This document shows positions 47,397 to 57,524 of a stretch of 64,000 bases of DNA, in pieces. Source of the stretch: Achromobacter sp. AONIH1. GTDB taxonomy: Bacteria; Pseudomonadota; Gammaproteobacteria; Burkholderiales; Burkholderiaceae_B. Where the stretch lies: positions 5,580,001 to 5,644,000 of the forward strand of contig NZ_CP026124.1 of NCBI RefSeq assembly GCF_002902905.1. The letters are read 5' to 3'. The notes beneath the pieces were generated by a model, which saw only the letters and a list, made by a program, of their open reading frames with translations, made no database searches and was not told where the DNA came from. How positions within the stretch are numbered: the first letter of the stretch is position 1; every line of letters begins with the position of its first letter. The position numbers and the translations under genes were made by a program.

Positions 47397-47497
47397 GCCG
47401 TCCGGGGCGGGCGGGTCGGCGGCCCGCCTTGCGCCAACTCGTCGTAAAATAAGGGTTTTTCCGGCCGCACCGGCCGTCTTTCCCTGTCTTGTCCGCC

Positions 47498-48172
47498 ATG
47501 TCCGAACTCGTGCGCCCCAAACTCGATCTCCCCGCCGGCCGCAGCAAGGTGCTGATGCACTCCTGCTGCGCGCCCTGTTCCGGCGAGGTCATGGAAGCCA
47601 TGACGGCCTCCGGCATCGACTACGCGATCTACTTCTACAACCCGAACATCCATCCGGTCAAAGAGTACGAGATCCGCAAGCAGGAGAACATCCGCTACGC
47701 CGAGCAGCACGGCATCGAGTTCATCGACGCCGACTACGACATGGACAACTGGTTCGACCGCGTCAAGGGCCTGGAAGACTCCCCCGAGCGCGGCGAGCGC
47801 TGCACGGTCTGCTTCGACATGCGCTTCGAGCGCACCGCGCTGTACGCGCACGAGCACGGCTTCGACACCATCACCAGCTCGCTGGGCATCTCGCGCTGGA
47901 AGGACATGAACCAGATCAACGGCTGCGGCGAACGCGCCGCCGCCCGCTACGACGACCTGGTCTACTGGACCTACAACTGGCGCAAGGGCGGTGGCTCGCA
48001 GCGCATGATCGAGATCAGCAAGCGCGAGAACTTCTACCAGCAGGAGTACTGCGGCTGCGTCTATTCGCTGCGCGACACCAACCGCCATCGCCGCTCGCAG
48101 GGCCGCGAGCGCATCCATATCGGCGTGAAGTTCTACGGCAAGGAAGACCTGCTCAAAGAGGAAAACCTCTAG
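47498..48172 (+). CDS. queH: Epoxyqueuosine reductase QueH
   Basis: 224-residue DUF208/QueH protein, which reduces epoxyqueuosine to queuosine in tRNA, replacing QueG. Cluster and metal cysteines are visible: Cys23-Cys24 and Cys27 (HSCCAPCSG), Cys102/Cys105 ([10 protein letters not shown]) and Cys185/Cys187 (EYCGCVYS), with [18 protein letters not shown] between them. The ATG at 47498 follows a short hairpin-rich 101-bp gap after glnE. No preQ1 riboswitch is recognisable upstream. Confidence 0.92.
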   Translation: MSELVRPKLDLPAGRSKVLMHSCCAPCSGEVMEAMTASGIDYAIYFYNPNIHPVKEYEIRKQENIRYAEQHGIEFIDADYDMDNWFDRVKGLEDSPERGERCTVCFDMRFERTALYAHEHGFDTITSSLGISRWKDMNQINGCGERAAARYDDLVYWTYNWRKGGGSQRMIEISKRENFYQQEYCGCVYSLRDTNRHRRSQGRERIHIGVKFYGKEDLLKEENL

Positions 48173-48234
48173 GACGGGTCAACGCCAGGAACGGCCCGGA
48201 ACGGGCTGTCGGCGGACAACACCACGGGGCGCGT

Positions 48235-49206
48235 TCAGCGCCCCGTCGCGTTTTCGACGGCGCGGCGCCGGTACTCGGAAGGCGACACGCCGTAGCGGCG
48301 GCGGAACGCGTGGCTGAAGCGCGCCGCGTCGGAAAAGCCGTAGCGGAAAGCGATATCGCCGATCTGGCGCGCGGCCTGGGCGGCGTCGCACAGCATGTCG
48401 CGGCAGCGCTCCAGGCGCGCGCTGAGGATGAAATCCGCCGGGGTGGTCGAGGCCTGGGCGAACAGGTTGTACAGATAGCGTCGCGACACCCGCAACGCGG
48501 CCGCGGCCATGGCCGGCGACAGCTCGGGATCGTGCAGGTTCTCCAGGATGTGCTGCTGCACGCGGCGCAGTTGCGCCTGGCGCAGCCCGGCCTGCTCCTG
48601 GTCGGCACGGCCGCCAGCGCGCTCGCTGATGTCCAGCCCCATCATCTGCATCACGGCATTGGCCGCGTCGCGCGCCGCGCTCTCGGACAGATGGGCATGC
48701 TCGCCCAGCGCCACGCGCAGCAGGTCCATCGCCATGCGCCCGCAACCCTGGCGCGCGCTGAATACCCGCGCCACCGCGTTCTGCATATAAGGCTCCCAGG
48801 CCTGGACCTGCCTGCCCGGCACCTGCATCACCAGGAAATGCGCATTGTCGTCCACGTCGACCTCGTAGGGCCGCGTGGTGTCGTACACCCCCCACTCGCC
48901 CGGCGCCAGCAGCGCGCGCCGCGACGCCTGCCGGATCTCGCTGCGGCCAGACAGCTGCAGCGTGACCTTGTAGCCGGCGCTCTCGGACTGGTTGGCCTGC
49001 AGCCGGCTGCGGCTGACGCGCTGCGCGCTGGTATGCAACTCGCTCACGCGCAGCCACGCCAATTCGTCATCGGCCACGCTGCTGCGAAAACGCCCAGGGT
49101 GCAGCGCGGACACTTCCAGCGGCACGAAGGCGCTGCTGATGCTCTCCTTCCAGCTGGCGCAATCCAGGAATTGCTTGGGCGCGCTGCGCAACAGGGTTTG
49201 GGACAT
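48235..49206 (-). CDS. FeaR-like AraC-family regulator of amine catabolism
   Basis: 323-residue regulator. The N-terminal AraC-binding domain 2 (AraC_binding_2, as in FeaR) includes YKVTLQLSGRSEIRQASRRALLAPGEWGVYDTTRPYEVDV. The C-terminal AraC double HTH is LSPAMAAAALRVSRRYLYNLFAQASTTPADFI and IGDIAFRYGFSDAARFSHAFRRRYGVSPSEYRRR. FeaR activates tyramine/phenethylamine oxidation genes in E. coli. Its position just downstream of the aromatic amine dehydrogenase genes suggests the same job here. The gap to the cytochrome gene upstream is 134 bp, so it may have its own promoter. Confidence 0.87.
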   Translation of the reverse strand: MSQTLLRSAPKQFLDCASWKESISSAFVPLEVSALHPGRFRSSVADDELAWLRVSELHTSAQRVSRSRLQANQSESAGYKVTLQLSGRSEIRQASRRALLAPGEWGVYDTTRPYEVDVDDNAHFLVMQVPGRQVQAWEPYMQNAVARVFSARQGCGRMAMDLLRVALGEHAHLSESAARDAANAVMQMMGLDISERAGGRADQEQAGLRQAQLRRVQQHILENLHDPELSPAMAAAALRVSRRYLYNLFAQASTTPADFILSARLERCRDMLCDAAQAARQIGDIAFRYGFSDAARFSHAFRRRYGVSPSEYRRRAVENATGR

Positions 49207-49340
49207 GACGGCTCCGGCTTCACGGTCTCTTTTGAACTCTTTCTAGCACCCGAGATCGCCCCCGAGTATCGGTGACAACCCCTATGGTCTGCCGGCGATG
49301 GAAAGAGTCCCGCTGCCGCCCGATCCCGAACCGCGTGCGC

Positions 49341-49862
49341 TCAGGGCTGCCGATGGCTGCCATAGGAATACTCGGACAGCGGGAATCCGCGCTCCGCCAG
49401 TTCCCGCCCCAGCGCGTGCCGCACCGGCACCACGTCGTCGTAGCGACGCGGCCGCGCGGCGGCGACCTCGGCCTGCGTGTAGGGCTGGAAGTCCGCCGGC
49501 AGCTGCGCCGCGCTGAACGAAGCCAGCACCCAGTTCAGCACCGCAGCCAGGTCCGCGTCGCTCAACTGCGACTGCGCCGCGCCGGGCACGCGGATCAGGT
49601 ATTCGCGCCCGGCCGGCAAGCGCGTGAAGTGGCCGACCGAATCGCGGAAGTCCGGTATGCCGTGGCGCGTGCTGCCGCGCCCGTCCACCCGATGGCAGCC
49701 GGCGCATTGCAGCACGTAGTCCGCGCGCGCCGCCGCGCGCAGCGTGGCCTCGCCGCTGGCGGCCCGGTCCTGCGACCAGGCCGCCAGCGGCGCCAGCAAG
49801 GCGAGCGCCAGGACCGCCGCGTGCCGGCGCGGCCCCCCGACGAAACGCCTGGTCCCGTTCAT
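49341..49862 (-). CDS. Monohaem c-type cytochrome of the amine dehydrogenase operon
   Basis: 173-residue exported cytochrome. The signal peptide (RRHAAVLALALLAPLAAWSQ) precedes a single haem c motif Cys-Ala-Gly-Cys-His (VLQCAGCHRVDGRG). A C-terminal Met may be the sixth ligand but cannot be fixed by eye. The ATG overlaps the dehydrogenase small-subunit stop by 4 nt, so it is part of the aau-type operon. It is a likely electron acceptor for the amine dehydrogenase, perhaps instead of azurin or amicyanin. It has one haem only, so it is not the dihaem MauG. Confidence 0.85.
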   Translation of the reverse strand: MNGTRRFVGGPRRHAAVLALALLAPLAAWSQDRAASGEATLRAAARADYVLQCAGCHRVDGRGSTRHGIPDFRDSVGHFTRLPAGREYLIRVPGAAQSQLSDADLAAVLNWVLASFSAAQLPADFQPYTQAEVAAARPRRYDDVVPVRHALGRELAERGFPLSEYSYGSHRQP

Positions 49863-50377
49863 GGTTTGGGCTTGGCCAGGCCCACGATCACCGACGTGGT
49901 GCAGTGGAAGATGGACGACTCGTTCGACATGCACCAGTTCACGTCGTTGTGCAGGAACATCTGATAGCCCGGCCGCTCGCGCTCGGCCGCCGCGCACATG
50001 CACTTGCCGCAGGCGGTCTTGCCGCAGCAGTCGTTGTAGCTGATCAGGTAGTCCTTGCCGTCCAGCGGATTGTGGCAGGTGCCGACCCAGGACACAGCCG
50101 ATGGCGAGGTGCCCGGCGGGCAGGACGTCATGCTGCCGCCGCAGCAGGAGCACAGGAAGCCGTCCACCGCGCAGTAGCGCCAGTAGTCGCAGGCGGTCTC
50201 GTCGGTCTGCGGCTTCTTGGCGGCGGCGGCTGGCGCCGCGCGCGCCACCGGCAGCACCGGCATGATGAAGGCGGCGCCGACGAACAGGCGGCCGATGCGG
50301 TTGAGCACGCTGCGCCGCGAGGTGGCGTGGGCGACGGAGCGCGCGGCGCGCTCCCCAAGCTTATCCAGCCAGTGCAT
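49859..50377 (-). CDS. aauA: Aromatic amine dehydrogenase small (TTQ) subunit AauA
   Basis: 172-residue catalytic small subunit of an AADH/MADH-type quinoprotein amine dehydrogenase in the periplasm. A twin-arginine export signal is visible (SRRSVLNRIGRLFVGAAF). The mature part carries a dense set of cysteines for six disulfides (CAVDGFLCSCCGGSMTSC, YNDCCGKTACGKCMC). The tryptophan tryptophylquinone pair is Trp97 (SWVGTC) and Trp148 (NWCMS), 51 residues apart as in methylamine dehydrogenase. The catalytic Asp116 and Asp72 are kept. AADH rather than MADH is favoured because an arylacetaldehyde dehydrogenase and a FeaR-like regulator are adjacent. Confidence 0.9.
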   Translation of the reverse strand: MHWLDKLGERAARSVAHATSRRSVLNRIGRLFVGAAFIMPVLPVARAAPAAAAKKPQTDETACDYWRYCAVDGFLCSCCGGSMTSCPPGTSPSAVSWVGTCHNPLDGKDYLISYNDCCGKTACGKCMCAAAERERPGYQMFLHNDVNWCMSNESSIFHCTTSVIVGLAKPKP

Positions 50378-51002
50378 TGCGGTTCTCCTTGCGCGAAATG
50401 CGGGTCTCGTCCAGGGTCGCGCCGGTGGCCAGGAATTCCTGCACCGACGCCACGCCCAGTTCCTTGGCGGTGAAAAGGCTTTCCAGCTGTTCGCGGGAAT
50501 TGACCAGGCCCTTGGCGCGGATCGTGCCCGACTCGTCGATCAACACCGCATAGGGCAGCTTGCTGATCTGGAACTTCATGCCCAGCTCGGTGGACAGCAG
50601 ATACGGAAAGCGCTCCAGCCCCGCCTGGCGGTAGAACGCCAGGTGCTCCGGCATCTCGCCGTCGCTGGCCAGCACGATGCGCAACCACGCATGCTCGGTG
50701 CCGGCCACCGACTTCAGGATGGGCAGCAGCTTCTTGCACACCGGGCACGACGGCGACAGGAAGAACAGCAGCTGGCTCTGCCCACCGCCGCCGCCCACCG
50801 CGACCGGACGGCCCAGCAGGTCGTTGATGTCGAAGCGCGGCGCGGCCTCGCCCACGGCCGGGCCGCGGTCCATGGTCAGCGCGCCCATCGGCGCGACGCG
50901 TTCATACAGCACGCCGATCTGGCGCGACAGGGCCAGGATGACGAGCACCAGGCACAGCAACACGCCCCACAGCAGGAAATTGGAAATGATCAAGGCATCC
51001 AT
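50361..51002 (-). CDS. aauD: Amine dehydrogenase maturation thiol protein AauD/MauD
   Basis: 213-residue membrane-anchored thioredoxin-like protein. An N-terminal helix (NFLLWGVLLCLVLVILAL) is followed by a periplasmic thioredoxin fold with the CPVC redox motif (FFLSPSCPVCKKLLPIL) and the cis-Pro loop KLPYAVLIDESG. MauD-type proteins help form or protect the six disulfides of the small subunit. It overlaps aauA by 17 nt and follows aauE by 12 bp. Confidence 0.9.
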   Translation of the reverse strand: MDALIISNFLLWGVLLCLVLVILALSRQIGVLYERVAPMGALTMDRGPAVGEAAPRFDINDLLGRPVAVGGGGGQSQLLFFLSPSCPVCKKLLPILKSVAGTEHAWLRIVLASDGEMPEHLAFYRQAGLERFPYLLSTELGMKFQISKLPYAVLIDESGTIRAKGLVNSREQLESLFTAKELGVASVQEFLATGATLDETRISRKENRNALAG

Positions 51003-51014
51003 GTGACGCTCCCT

Positions 51015-51569
51015 TCAGATTGCTTGCAGCTTGAGATGCGAAGCCAACAGGTGGTTGGCCGTGAAGTACAGGGCGACGGCGCTGGCGGCCAGGCCGAACA
51101 CCGACGCGGCGTCCGTCCACAGCAGGCCGCGCGACAGGCCGGCGGCGCCGGCCGCCAGCACCGGCGCGGTCCAGGCCGCCAGCGCCGCGTTGCGCGCCAC
51201 CAGCCACCAGGACAGTCCTGTGCCGCGCGCGCCGGGCCGGCGCGACATCGGACCGGAGCAGCCGCAGTCCATGTCGCGGCGGCCACGCGCCAGATTGAAC
51301 GCCAGCCCGGCCGTGGCCGTGGCCAGCACCAGCAGCGCCAGGCCCGCGCCCGCCGGCTGCCACGCGGGCGTCAGCAGCAGCGCGCCCGCCGCGACTTCCG
51401 CCAGGGCGAACAGCAGCGCGAACGGCGTGCTGATGCCGGCCGGCAGGATCTCGTAGGCCGACACGGCGGCGGCGAAGCCGGGCAGGTCGCGGAACTTGTC
51501 CAGCGCGCCCAGCAGCAGCACGCAGGCCAGCGCCGCGCTGGCCGAATAGAAGAGCACGGGATCGGTCAT
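51015..51569 (-). CDS. aauE: Amine dehydrogenase maturation membrane protein AauE/MauE
   Basis: 184-residue inner-membrane protein with four to five helices (ALACVLLLGALDKFRD, AYEILPAGISTPFALLFALAEVAAGALLL and others). It carries the family motif MDCGCSG on the loop after helix three. MauE/DoxX-like proteins act with MauD in maturation of the TTQ subunit. The start overlaps the aauB stop by 4 nt (ATGA). Confidence 0.88.
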   Translation of the reverse strand: MTDPVLFYSASAALACVLLLGALDKFRDLPGFAAAVSAYEILPAGISTPFALLFALAEVAAGALLLTPAWQPAGAGLALLVLATATAGLAFNLARGRRDMDCGCSGPMSRRPGARGTGLSWWLVARNAALAAWTAPVLAAGAAGLSRGLLWTDAASVFGLAASAVALYFTANHLLASHLKLQAI

Positions 51570-52762
51570 TTCGCGGCTCCCGCCCAGGGCTGCGGCTCGA
51601 CCTGCAGCGCCGTCTCGCCCGCGCCCTTGATGGCGCCCTTGAGCACCGGCGCGACCGGCGCGGCGTCGTAGACATTGACGTTGCCGCCATCGATGGTGAA
51701 GAGCCGGGGCTTGTCGTCCTGCGACACCGACATGGACAACGCGCCCTGGCCCGGAATGCGCGCCACGCGCTTGCGCGTGGCCAGGTCGTAGACCCAGATC
51801 TCGGCGGCCGGCGTCTTGTGCGTGCCCTCGGCGCCGTTCGGGTGCATGCCCACGTACAGGCGCTTGTTGGCCCGGTTGACCGCCAGCACGTTGTAGCCGC
51901 CCGGACGCCAGCCACGGTCCTTGCCGGACTTGTCCAGCAGCGACCAGGACTCGCCCAGGGTCACGTCCTTGGCGCCGATGTCGGCGCTGTACACATTGCC
52001 CTGGTAGGACACGAAGTAGAAGGTATCGCCGACGTTCTCGGTGTGCGTGAAGATCGGATCCTTCTCCACGTCGAACAGCGGCTTGCTGCGCTGCTGGCCT
52101 GCCGGCTTGCCGCTGTCGTCCAGGTCCACGGTCAGCAGCGCGCCGTCGCCGCAGATGCTGGCGAAGCCGCGCGGCCGCGACGGCGGCACGATGATGCTCC
52201 AGCAGCCGGCCGTGGCCGTGACCTCGTCGGTGAACTTGCGCGTCTTCAGGTCCACCACCGTCACCGAGGTGGCCGGCGTGGCGTTCTGCACGAACAGCAG
52301 GCCGCCGTCGGTGCTCTGGCGCAGGTAGTTGCGGTAGTTCAGGGCCTGGGCGCGCTTCTCGGGAATGGCCACCTCGTACTTCGGCGTCAGCGCCTCGGCG
52401 TCCCAGGCCTCGACCACGTCGATGCGCTTGCCGCGGTTCAGTCGCTCGTAGTAGGACGTCATCACATAGATGTCCTTGCCGTCGTTCGACACCGTCATGT
52501 GGCCGTTGAAGGACGTGGGCACCAGGCCCAGGAACTTCAGGCTGTCGCCATCGTAGAGATTGACGCGGCTGTCCACCAGGTGGTTGAAGGCCGCGTCCAT
52601 GACGTACAGGCGATGCGGCGTGGCCGGTGGCAGGCGGGTGCCGCCCTTCAATTCCTCCACGGGCAGGTCCGCCCAGGACGCGCCGGCGGCGGCGGCCAGC
52701 GCGGCGCACAGCGCCCAGCCTCCCGCCCGCGCGGCGCGTGTTCTTGCACGTAGCGCACTCAT
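51566..52762 (-). CDS. aauB: Aromatic amine dehydrogenase large subunit AauB
   Basis: 398-residue periplasmic seven-bladed beta-propeller subunit. A cleavable signal (GGWALCAALAAAAGASWA) precedes blades with the family sequences HRLYVMDAAFNHLVDSRVNLYDG, MTVSNDGKDIYVMTSYYERLNRGKRIDVVEAWDAEAL and GGYNVLAVNRANKRLYVGMHPNGAEGTHKTPAAEIWVYDL. It holds the TTQ small subunits in an alpha2-beta2 enzyme that oxidises primary amines to aldehydes plus ammonia. It lies 27 bp after the outer-membrane protein gene. Confidence 0.91.
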   Translation of the reverse strand: MSALRARTRAARAGGWALCAALAAAAGASWADLPVEELKGGTRLPPATPHRLYVMDAAFNHLVDSRVNLYDGDSLKFLGLVPTSFNGHMTVSNDGKDIYVMTSYYERLNRGKRIDVVEAWDAEALTPKYEVAIPEKRAQALNYRNYLRQSTDGGLLFVQNATPATSVTVVDLKTRKFTDEVTATAGCWSIIVPPSRPRGFASICGDGALLTVDLDDSGKPAGQQRSKPLFDVEKDPIFTHTENVGDTFYFVSYQGNVYSADIGAKDVTLGESWSLLDKSGKDRGWRPGGYNVLAVNRANKRLYVGMHPNGAEGTHKTPAAEIWVYDLATRKRVARIPGQGALSMSVSQDDKPRLFTIDGGNVNVYDAAPVAPVLKGAIKGAGETALQVEPQPWAGAAK

Positions 52763-52789
52763 TGTCTGTCTCCTTTCATGATCCTGTTC

Positions 52790-53671
52790 CTAGAATGCGT
52801 AGACATAGCGCATCTGCACGCCGCGCATGCGCGGCCCGTTCTCGACCTTGAGGTCGTGGATGTACTGCAGCTGAATCTGGTTCGACGGATTGATCTGGTG
52901 CGTCAGCTCCAGCGCCAGCTGGTGATTGCGCGCGCGGCTGGTCACCGTCTGGCCGCCGGAGCGTTCGCGCCCGCCGGTCTCGTAGCGGTAGCGCACGCCG
53001 GTGTAGGTGTTCTCGGTCAGGTTGGTCGAGGCCAGCGCGAACAGGCGCAGCGACGGATCCTTCTTCAGGGTCTGGCCGAACCAGTCTGTGTTGCGGCCGT
53101 AGATCTCGACCTCGGCGATGGCTTCCAGGAAGGTGGACTCGCCCACGCCCTGCACGAAGGAAAAATCCTGCACCGTCGACCAGCGGTTCTTGCCCGGCGA
53201 CACGTCCGGACGCGAGCCGTCGTAGCGGCCCACCGGCACCGTGATGAAGGGCTCCCAGGCGAACCAGGTCTTGGTCTGGTCGTTGTTGTAGAGCCAGATG
53301 GCCGACCCCAGCGTCACGTCGCCGATGCCGGACTTGCGGTCGCGCGGCGCGCCGGGCGCTTCCTGCGTGGTCCGGCTCATCGGCACGATGAATTCCAGCT
53401 GCACGGTCTTGCCGTAGAAATCGCGGTAGTGCATCTGGCGATAGATCAGCATGTCCACGTCCACCGACACGCCGTCCGCGCGCTTGCCCGCCGCGTACAC
53501 GCCGGACGAACGCAACCCCGCCATGTAGCCGGCGATGATGTTCGTCCCCACCGGCGCGGGTATCCAATCGCGCGCGCTGGGGTCTCCCGCCCACGCCGCC
53601 TGCAAGGCCCCGGCACAGGCCAGCGCGAACGCCGCCCCTGCGCGAGACCGGAAACCGATCTTGCCTGCCAT
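52790..53671 (-). CDS. Outer-membrane beta-barrel protein (phenol MetA-pathway type)
   Basis: 293-residue exported protein with signal AAFALACAGALQAAWA and alternating hydrophobic strands. It ends in Tyr-Val-Tyr-Ala-Phe, the C-terminal aromatic signature of outer-membrane proteins. The sequence resembles the transporter/MetA-pathway-of-phenol-degradation barrel family (NIIAGYMAGLRSSGVYAAGKRADG, SGIGDVTLGSAIWLYNND). It probably admits aromatic amines or acids. It is the gene before aauB in the same operon and lies 84 bp after the aldehyde dehydrogenase gene. Confidence 0.8.
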   Translation of the reverse strand: MAGKIGFRSRAGAAFALACAGALQAAWAGDPSARDWIPAPVGTNIIAGYMAGLRSSGVYAAGKRADGVSVDVDMLIYRQMHYRDFYGKTVQLEFIVPMSRTTQEAPGAPRDRKSGIGDVTLGSAIWLYNNDQTKTWFAWEPFITVPVGRYDGSRPDVSPGKNRWSTVQDFSFVQGVGESTFLEAIAEVEIYGRNTDWFGQTLKKDPSLRLFALASTNLTENTYTGVRYRYETGGRERSGGQTVTSRARNHQLALELTHQINPSNQIQLQYIHDLKVENGPRMRGVQMRYVYAF

Positions 53672-53755
53672 GCACTTCCCCTTGGTTGTCGACGCGAACG
53701 CGGCCGCCGTTGTGTCCCGGTCTGATCCGCGCGCGCCGTTTTTTGGCGTTCTAGC

Positions 53756-55255
<1,500 letters not shown>

Positions 55256-55284
55256 GCTGGCGCTCCAACGGATAGGTGGAGGCC

Positions 55285-55338
55285 AGGATAGCGCCGGCGT
55301 CCGGCGGACACTTGTCGGCGCGTGCATGGGGATTTGTC
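55285..55338 (-). promoter_or_regulatory. Candidate activated promoter of the amine catabolic operon
   Basis: Minus strand: -10-like TATCCT (55285-55290) and two direct GACAA half-sites (55312-55316, 55334-55338) exactly 22 bp apart, the nearer one overlapping the -35. This geometry suits a FeaR/AraC-type activator. The similarity is short, so it is tentative. Confidence 0.4.
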
Positions 55339-55443
55339 ATTCTGCGCACAGGCCGCAAAAGGAAGCGGCCCGGACGCCGCGAGAGCATCCGGGCCGGATC
55401 GTGGCTCGGCGCCCGCCAGGGAGCGCCGCCCGCGCGGGGTCGA

Positions 55444-56433
55444 TCAGTCCAGCATCAGCACCGTCGCGCCGGTGGTCTTGCGCGCCGCCAGCGCGGTCTG
55501 CGCCTCGCCCGCCTGCTCCAGGCCGTAGCGCTGGTCGATGCGGACCTTGATCTTCTTCTTCAGCACCAGGCCGAACAGCTCGTCGGACGCGGCCTGCAGC
55601 TTTTCCAGCGTGTTCACGTGCACGCCCAGCGACGGACGCGTGACGTACAGGCTGCCCTTCTGGTTCAGCACCGCCAGGTTCACGCCGGACACGGGGCCCG
55701 AGGCATTGCCGAAGCTGACCATCAGGCCGCGCGGCTCGATGCAGTCGAGCGAGGTTTCCCAGGTGTCCTTGCCCACGCCGTCGTACACCACCGGCACCTT
55801 CTTGCCGCCAGTCAGCTCAAGCACGCGCTCGGTCACGTTCTCGCGCGAGTAGTCGATGGTTTCCCAGGCGCCGTTGGCGCGCGCCAGCTCGGCCTTCTCG
55901 GGGCTGGAGACCGTGCCGATCAGCTTCACGCCCAGCGCCTTGGCCCATTGGCAGGCGATCAGGCCCACGCCGCCGGCGGCGGCATGGAACAGGATCGTCT
56001 CGCCGCCCTGCAGGCGGTAGGTCTGGCGGAACAGGTACTGCACCGTCAGGCCCTTGAGCATCAGCGCGGCGGCCTCGTCGAAACCGATGCCCTTGGGCAC
56101 CTTGACGACCTGGTTGGCCGGCACGTTGCGCGCCTGCGCGTAGGCGCCGATCGGGCTCTGGCCGTAGGCGACGCGGTCGCCCTTCTTCAGGTGCTTGACG
56201 TCGGCGCCGACGGCGGTGACTTCGCCGGCGGCCTCGAAACCCAGGCCGTGCGGCAGCGGATGCGGATACAAGCCCGTGCGGAAATAGATATCGATGAAGT
56301 TCAGGCCGGCGGCGTGCTGGCGGATGGTGACTTCATTGGCGGCCGGCGGCGGCACTTCCACCTCGGCGAGCTTCAGGACCTCGGGACCGCCATGCTGCTC
56401 GATACGAATTGCCTTGACGAGATTGCTGGCCAT
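55444..56433 (-). CDS. NADPH:quinone oxidoreductase (QorA family)
   Basis: 329-residue zinc-free medium-chain reductase. The N-terminal GroES-like fold is AIRIEQHGGPEVLKLAEVEVPPP with AAGLNFIDIYFRTGLYPHPLPHGLGFEAAGEV. The NADPH Rossmann fold is GGETILFHAAAGGVGLIACQWAKALG. Catalytic-zinc cysteines are absent, as expected for QorA. A strong AAAGGAGG ribosome site precedes the ATG at 56433. It probably reduces quinones or enones; its link to the neighbours is unclear. Confidence 0.9.
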   Translation of the reverse strand: MASNLVKAIRIEQHGGPEVLKLAEVEVPPPAANEVTIRQHAAGLNFIDIYFRTGLYPHPLPHGLGFEAAGEVTAVGADVKHLKKGDRVAYGQSPIGAYAQARNVPANQVVKVPKGIGFDEAAALMLKGLTVQYLFRQTYRLQGGETILFHAAAGGVGLIACQWAKALGVKLIGTVSSPEKAELARANGAWETIDYSRENVTERVLELTGGKKVPVVYDGVGKDTWETSLDCIEPRGLMVSFGNASGPVSGVNLAVLNQKGSLYVTRPSLGVHVNTLEKLQAASDELFGLVLKKKIKVRIDQRYGLEQAGEAQTALAARKTTGATVLMLD

Positions 56434-56495
56434 GCTGGCCTCCTTTCATGCGAGTGATGCGTGAGGGAATAACGCGGATAAAACGAAATCGGTAT

Positions 56496-57440
56496 TCAGC
56501 GCGCTGGCCTGGCGCCGGCCGTCAGCACCAGCACGCCGGCCAGCACCAGGGCGGTGCCCGCCATCTGCCACGCGGTGATCGGCTCGTCCAGGAACCAGGC
56601 CGCCAGGAACAGCACCGACACCGGGCCGACCATGCCCAGCAGCGAGGCGGTCGGGGCGCCGATGCGCGCCACCGCCCACATCAGCATGAACACCGGCGCC
56701 ACGGTATTGAGCGTCGCATGGATCAGCGAGTAGCCGTAGACCCCGGCGGGCTGGAGCAGCATCGTAGCGGGATGCACCGCGAAGAACTGCGCAATGCAGG
56801 CCACGCAGGACACCAGCATGGCATAGGCCACCAGCCGCGTCGCGCCGACCCGCTTGATCAGTTCCCCGGAACAGATGAGGTACACAGAATAGCTTGTCGC
56901 CGAGGCGAAAACGAACAAAGACCCTAACAGCACCTCGCCGCCCCCGCCGAAGCTCAGATCGTGGGCGAACACCAGCACCACGCCGGCATAGGACAAGGCC
57001 ATGGCCAGCCATTGGCGGCGCGCCACCGGCCGCTTGAGCCAGAAGGCCGACATCAGCACCACCAGCGACGGCGACAGGAACAGGATCAGGCGCTCCAGGC
57101 TGGCGGTGATATAGCGCAGCCCCAGAAAATCCAGGAAGCTGGACAGGTAATAGCCGATCAGGCCCAGCACGCAGACCTGCAGGCGCTCCCGGACGCTCAG
57201 GGCGGGAATCTCGCCACGGGTGGCGCGGCGCGACTGGTGCCAGGCCACGGCGGCGAAGAACGGCATGGCGAACAGCATGCGGAACGCGATCAGCGTGACC
57301 GCGTCGATGCCGTAGCGGTAGGTGAACTTGACGACGATCGCCTTGGCCGAGAACAACACGGCGCCCAGCGTCGCCAGGCAATATCCCGCCGCGCGGCTGG
57401 ACGGATGGCTCAGGGGCAAGAAACTGGCAAGACGATTCAT
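56496..57440 (-). CDS. EamA/DMT-family transporter
   Basis: 314-residue ten-helix drug/metabolite transporter with two EamA repeats (first ending [14 protein letters not shown], second including [38 protein letters not shown]). It has no recognisable substrate motif. It is divergent from a second EamA gene with an 84-bp gap between the starts; the two differ in sequence and are not a recent duplication. Confidence 0.88.
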   Translation of the reverse strand: MNRLASFLPLSHPSSRAAGYCLATLGAVLFSAKAIVVKFTYRYGIDAVTLIAFRMLFAMPFFAAVAWHQSRRATRGEIPALSVRERLQVCVLGLIGYYLSSFLDFLGLRYITASLERLILFLSPSLVVLMSAFWLKRPVARRQWLAMALSYAGVVLVFAHDLSFGGGGEVLLGSLFVFASATSYSVYLICSGELIKRVGATRLVAYAMLVSCVACIAQFFAVHPATMLLQPAGVYGYSLIHATLNTVAPVFMLMWAVARIGAPTASLLGMVGPVSVLFLAAWFLDEPITAWQMAGTALVLAGVLVLTAGARPAR

Positions 57441-57524
57441 GCGATGATTTTAGTTTCAGCGCGCGCCCGTTCGCGCGCCTTGCCTGTGCATTTTTCTTTT
57501 CCACAACGCCCCTTCCCTCGCAGC

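Noticed and set aside
47397..47497. A preQ1 riboswitch upstream of queH
   Set aside because: The gap has short GC hairpins but no preQ1 aptamer-like A-rich tail or pseudoknot pattern that I can recognise.
50361..52762. The cluster as a methylamine dehydrogenase (mau) locus
   Set aside because: Neighbouring arylacetaldehyde dehydrogenase and FeaR-like regulator, and lack of mauF, mauG, amicyanin and mauMN, favour aromatic amine dehydrogenase; methylamine as substrate is still not excluded.
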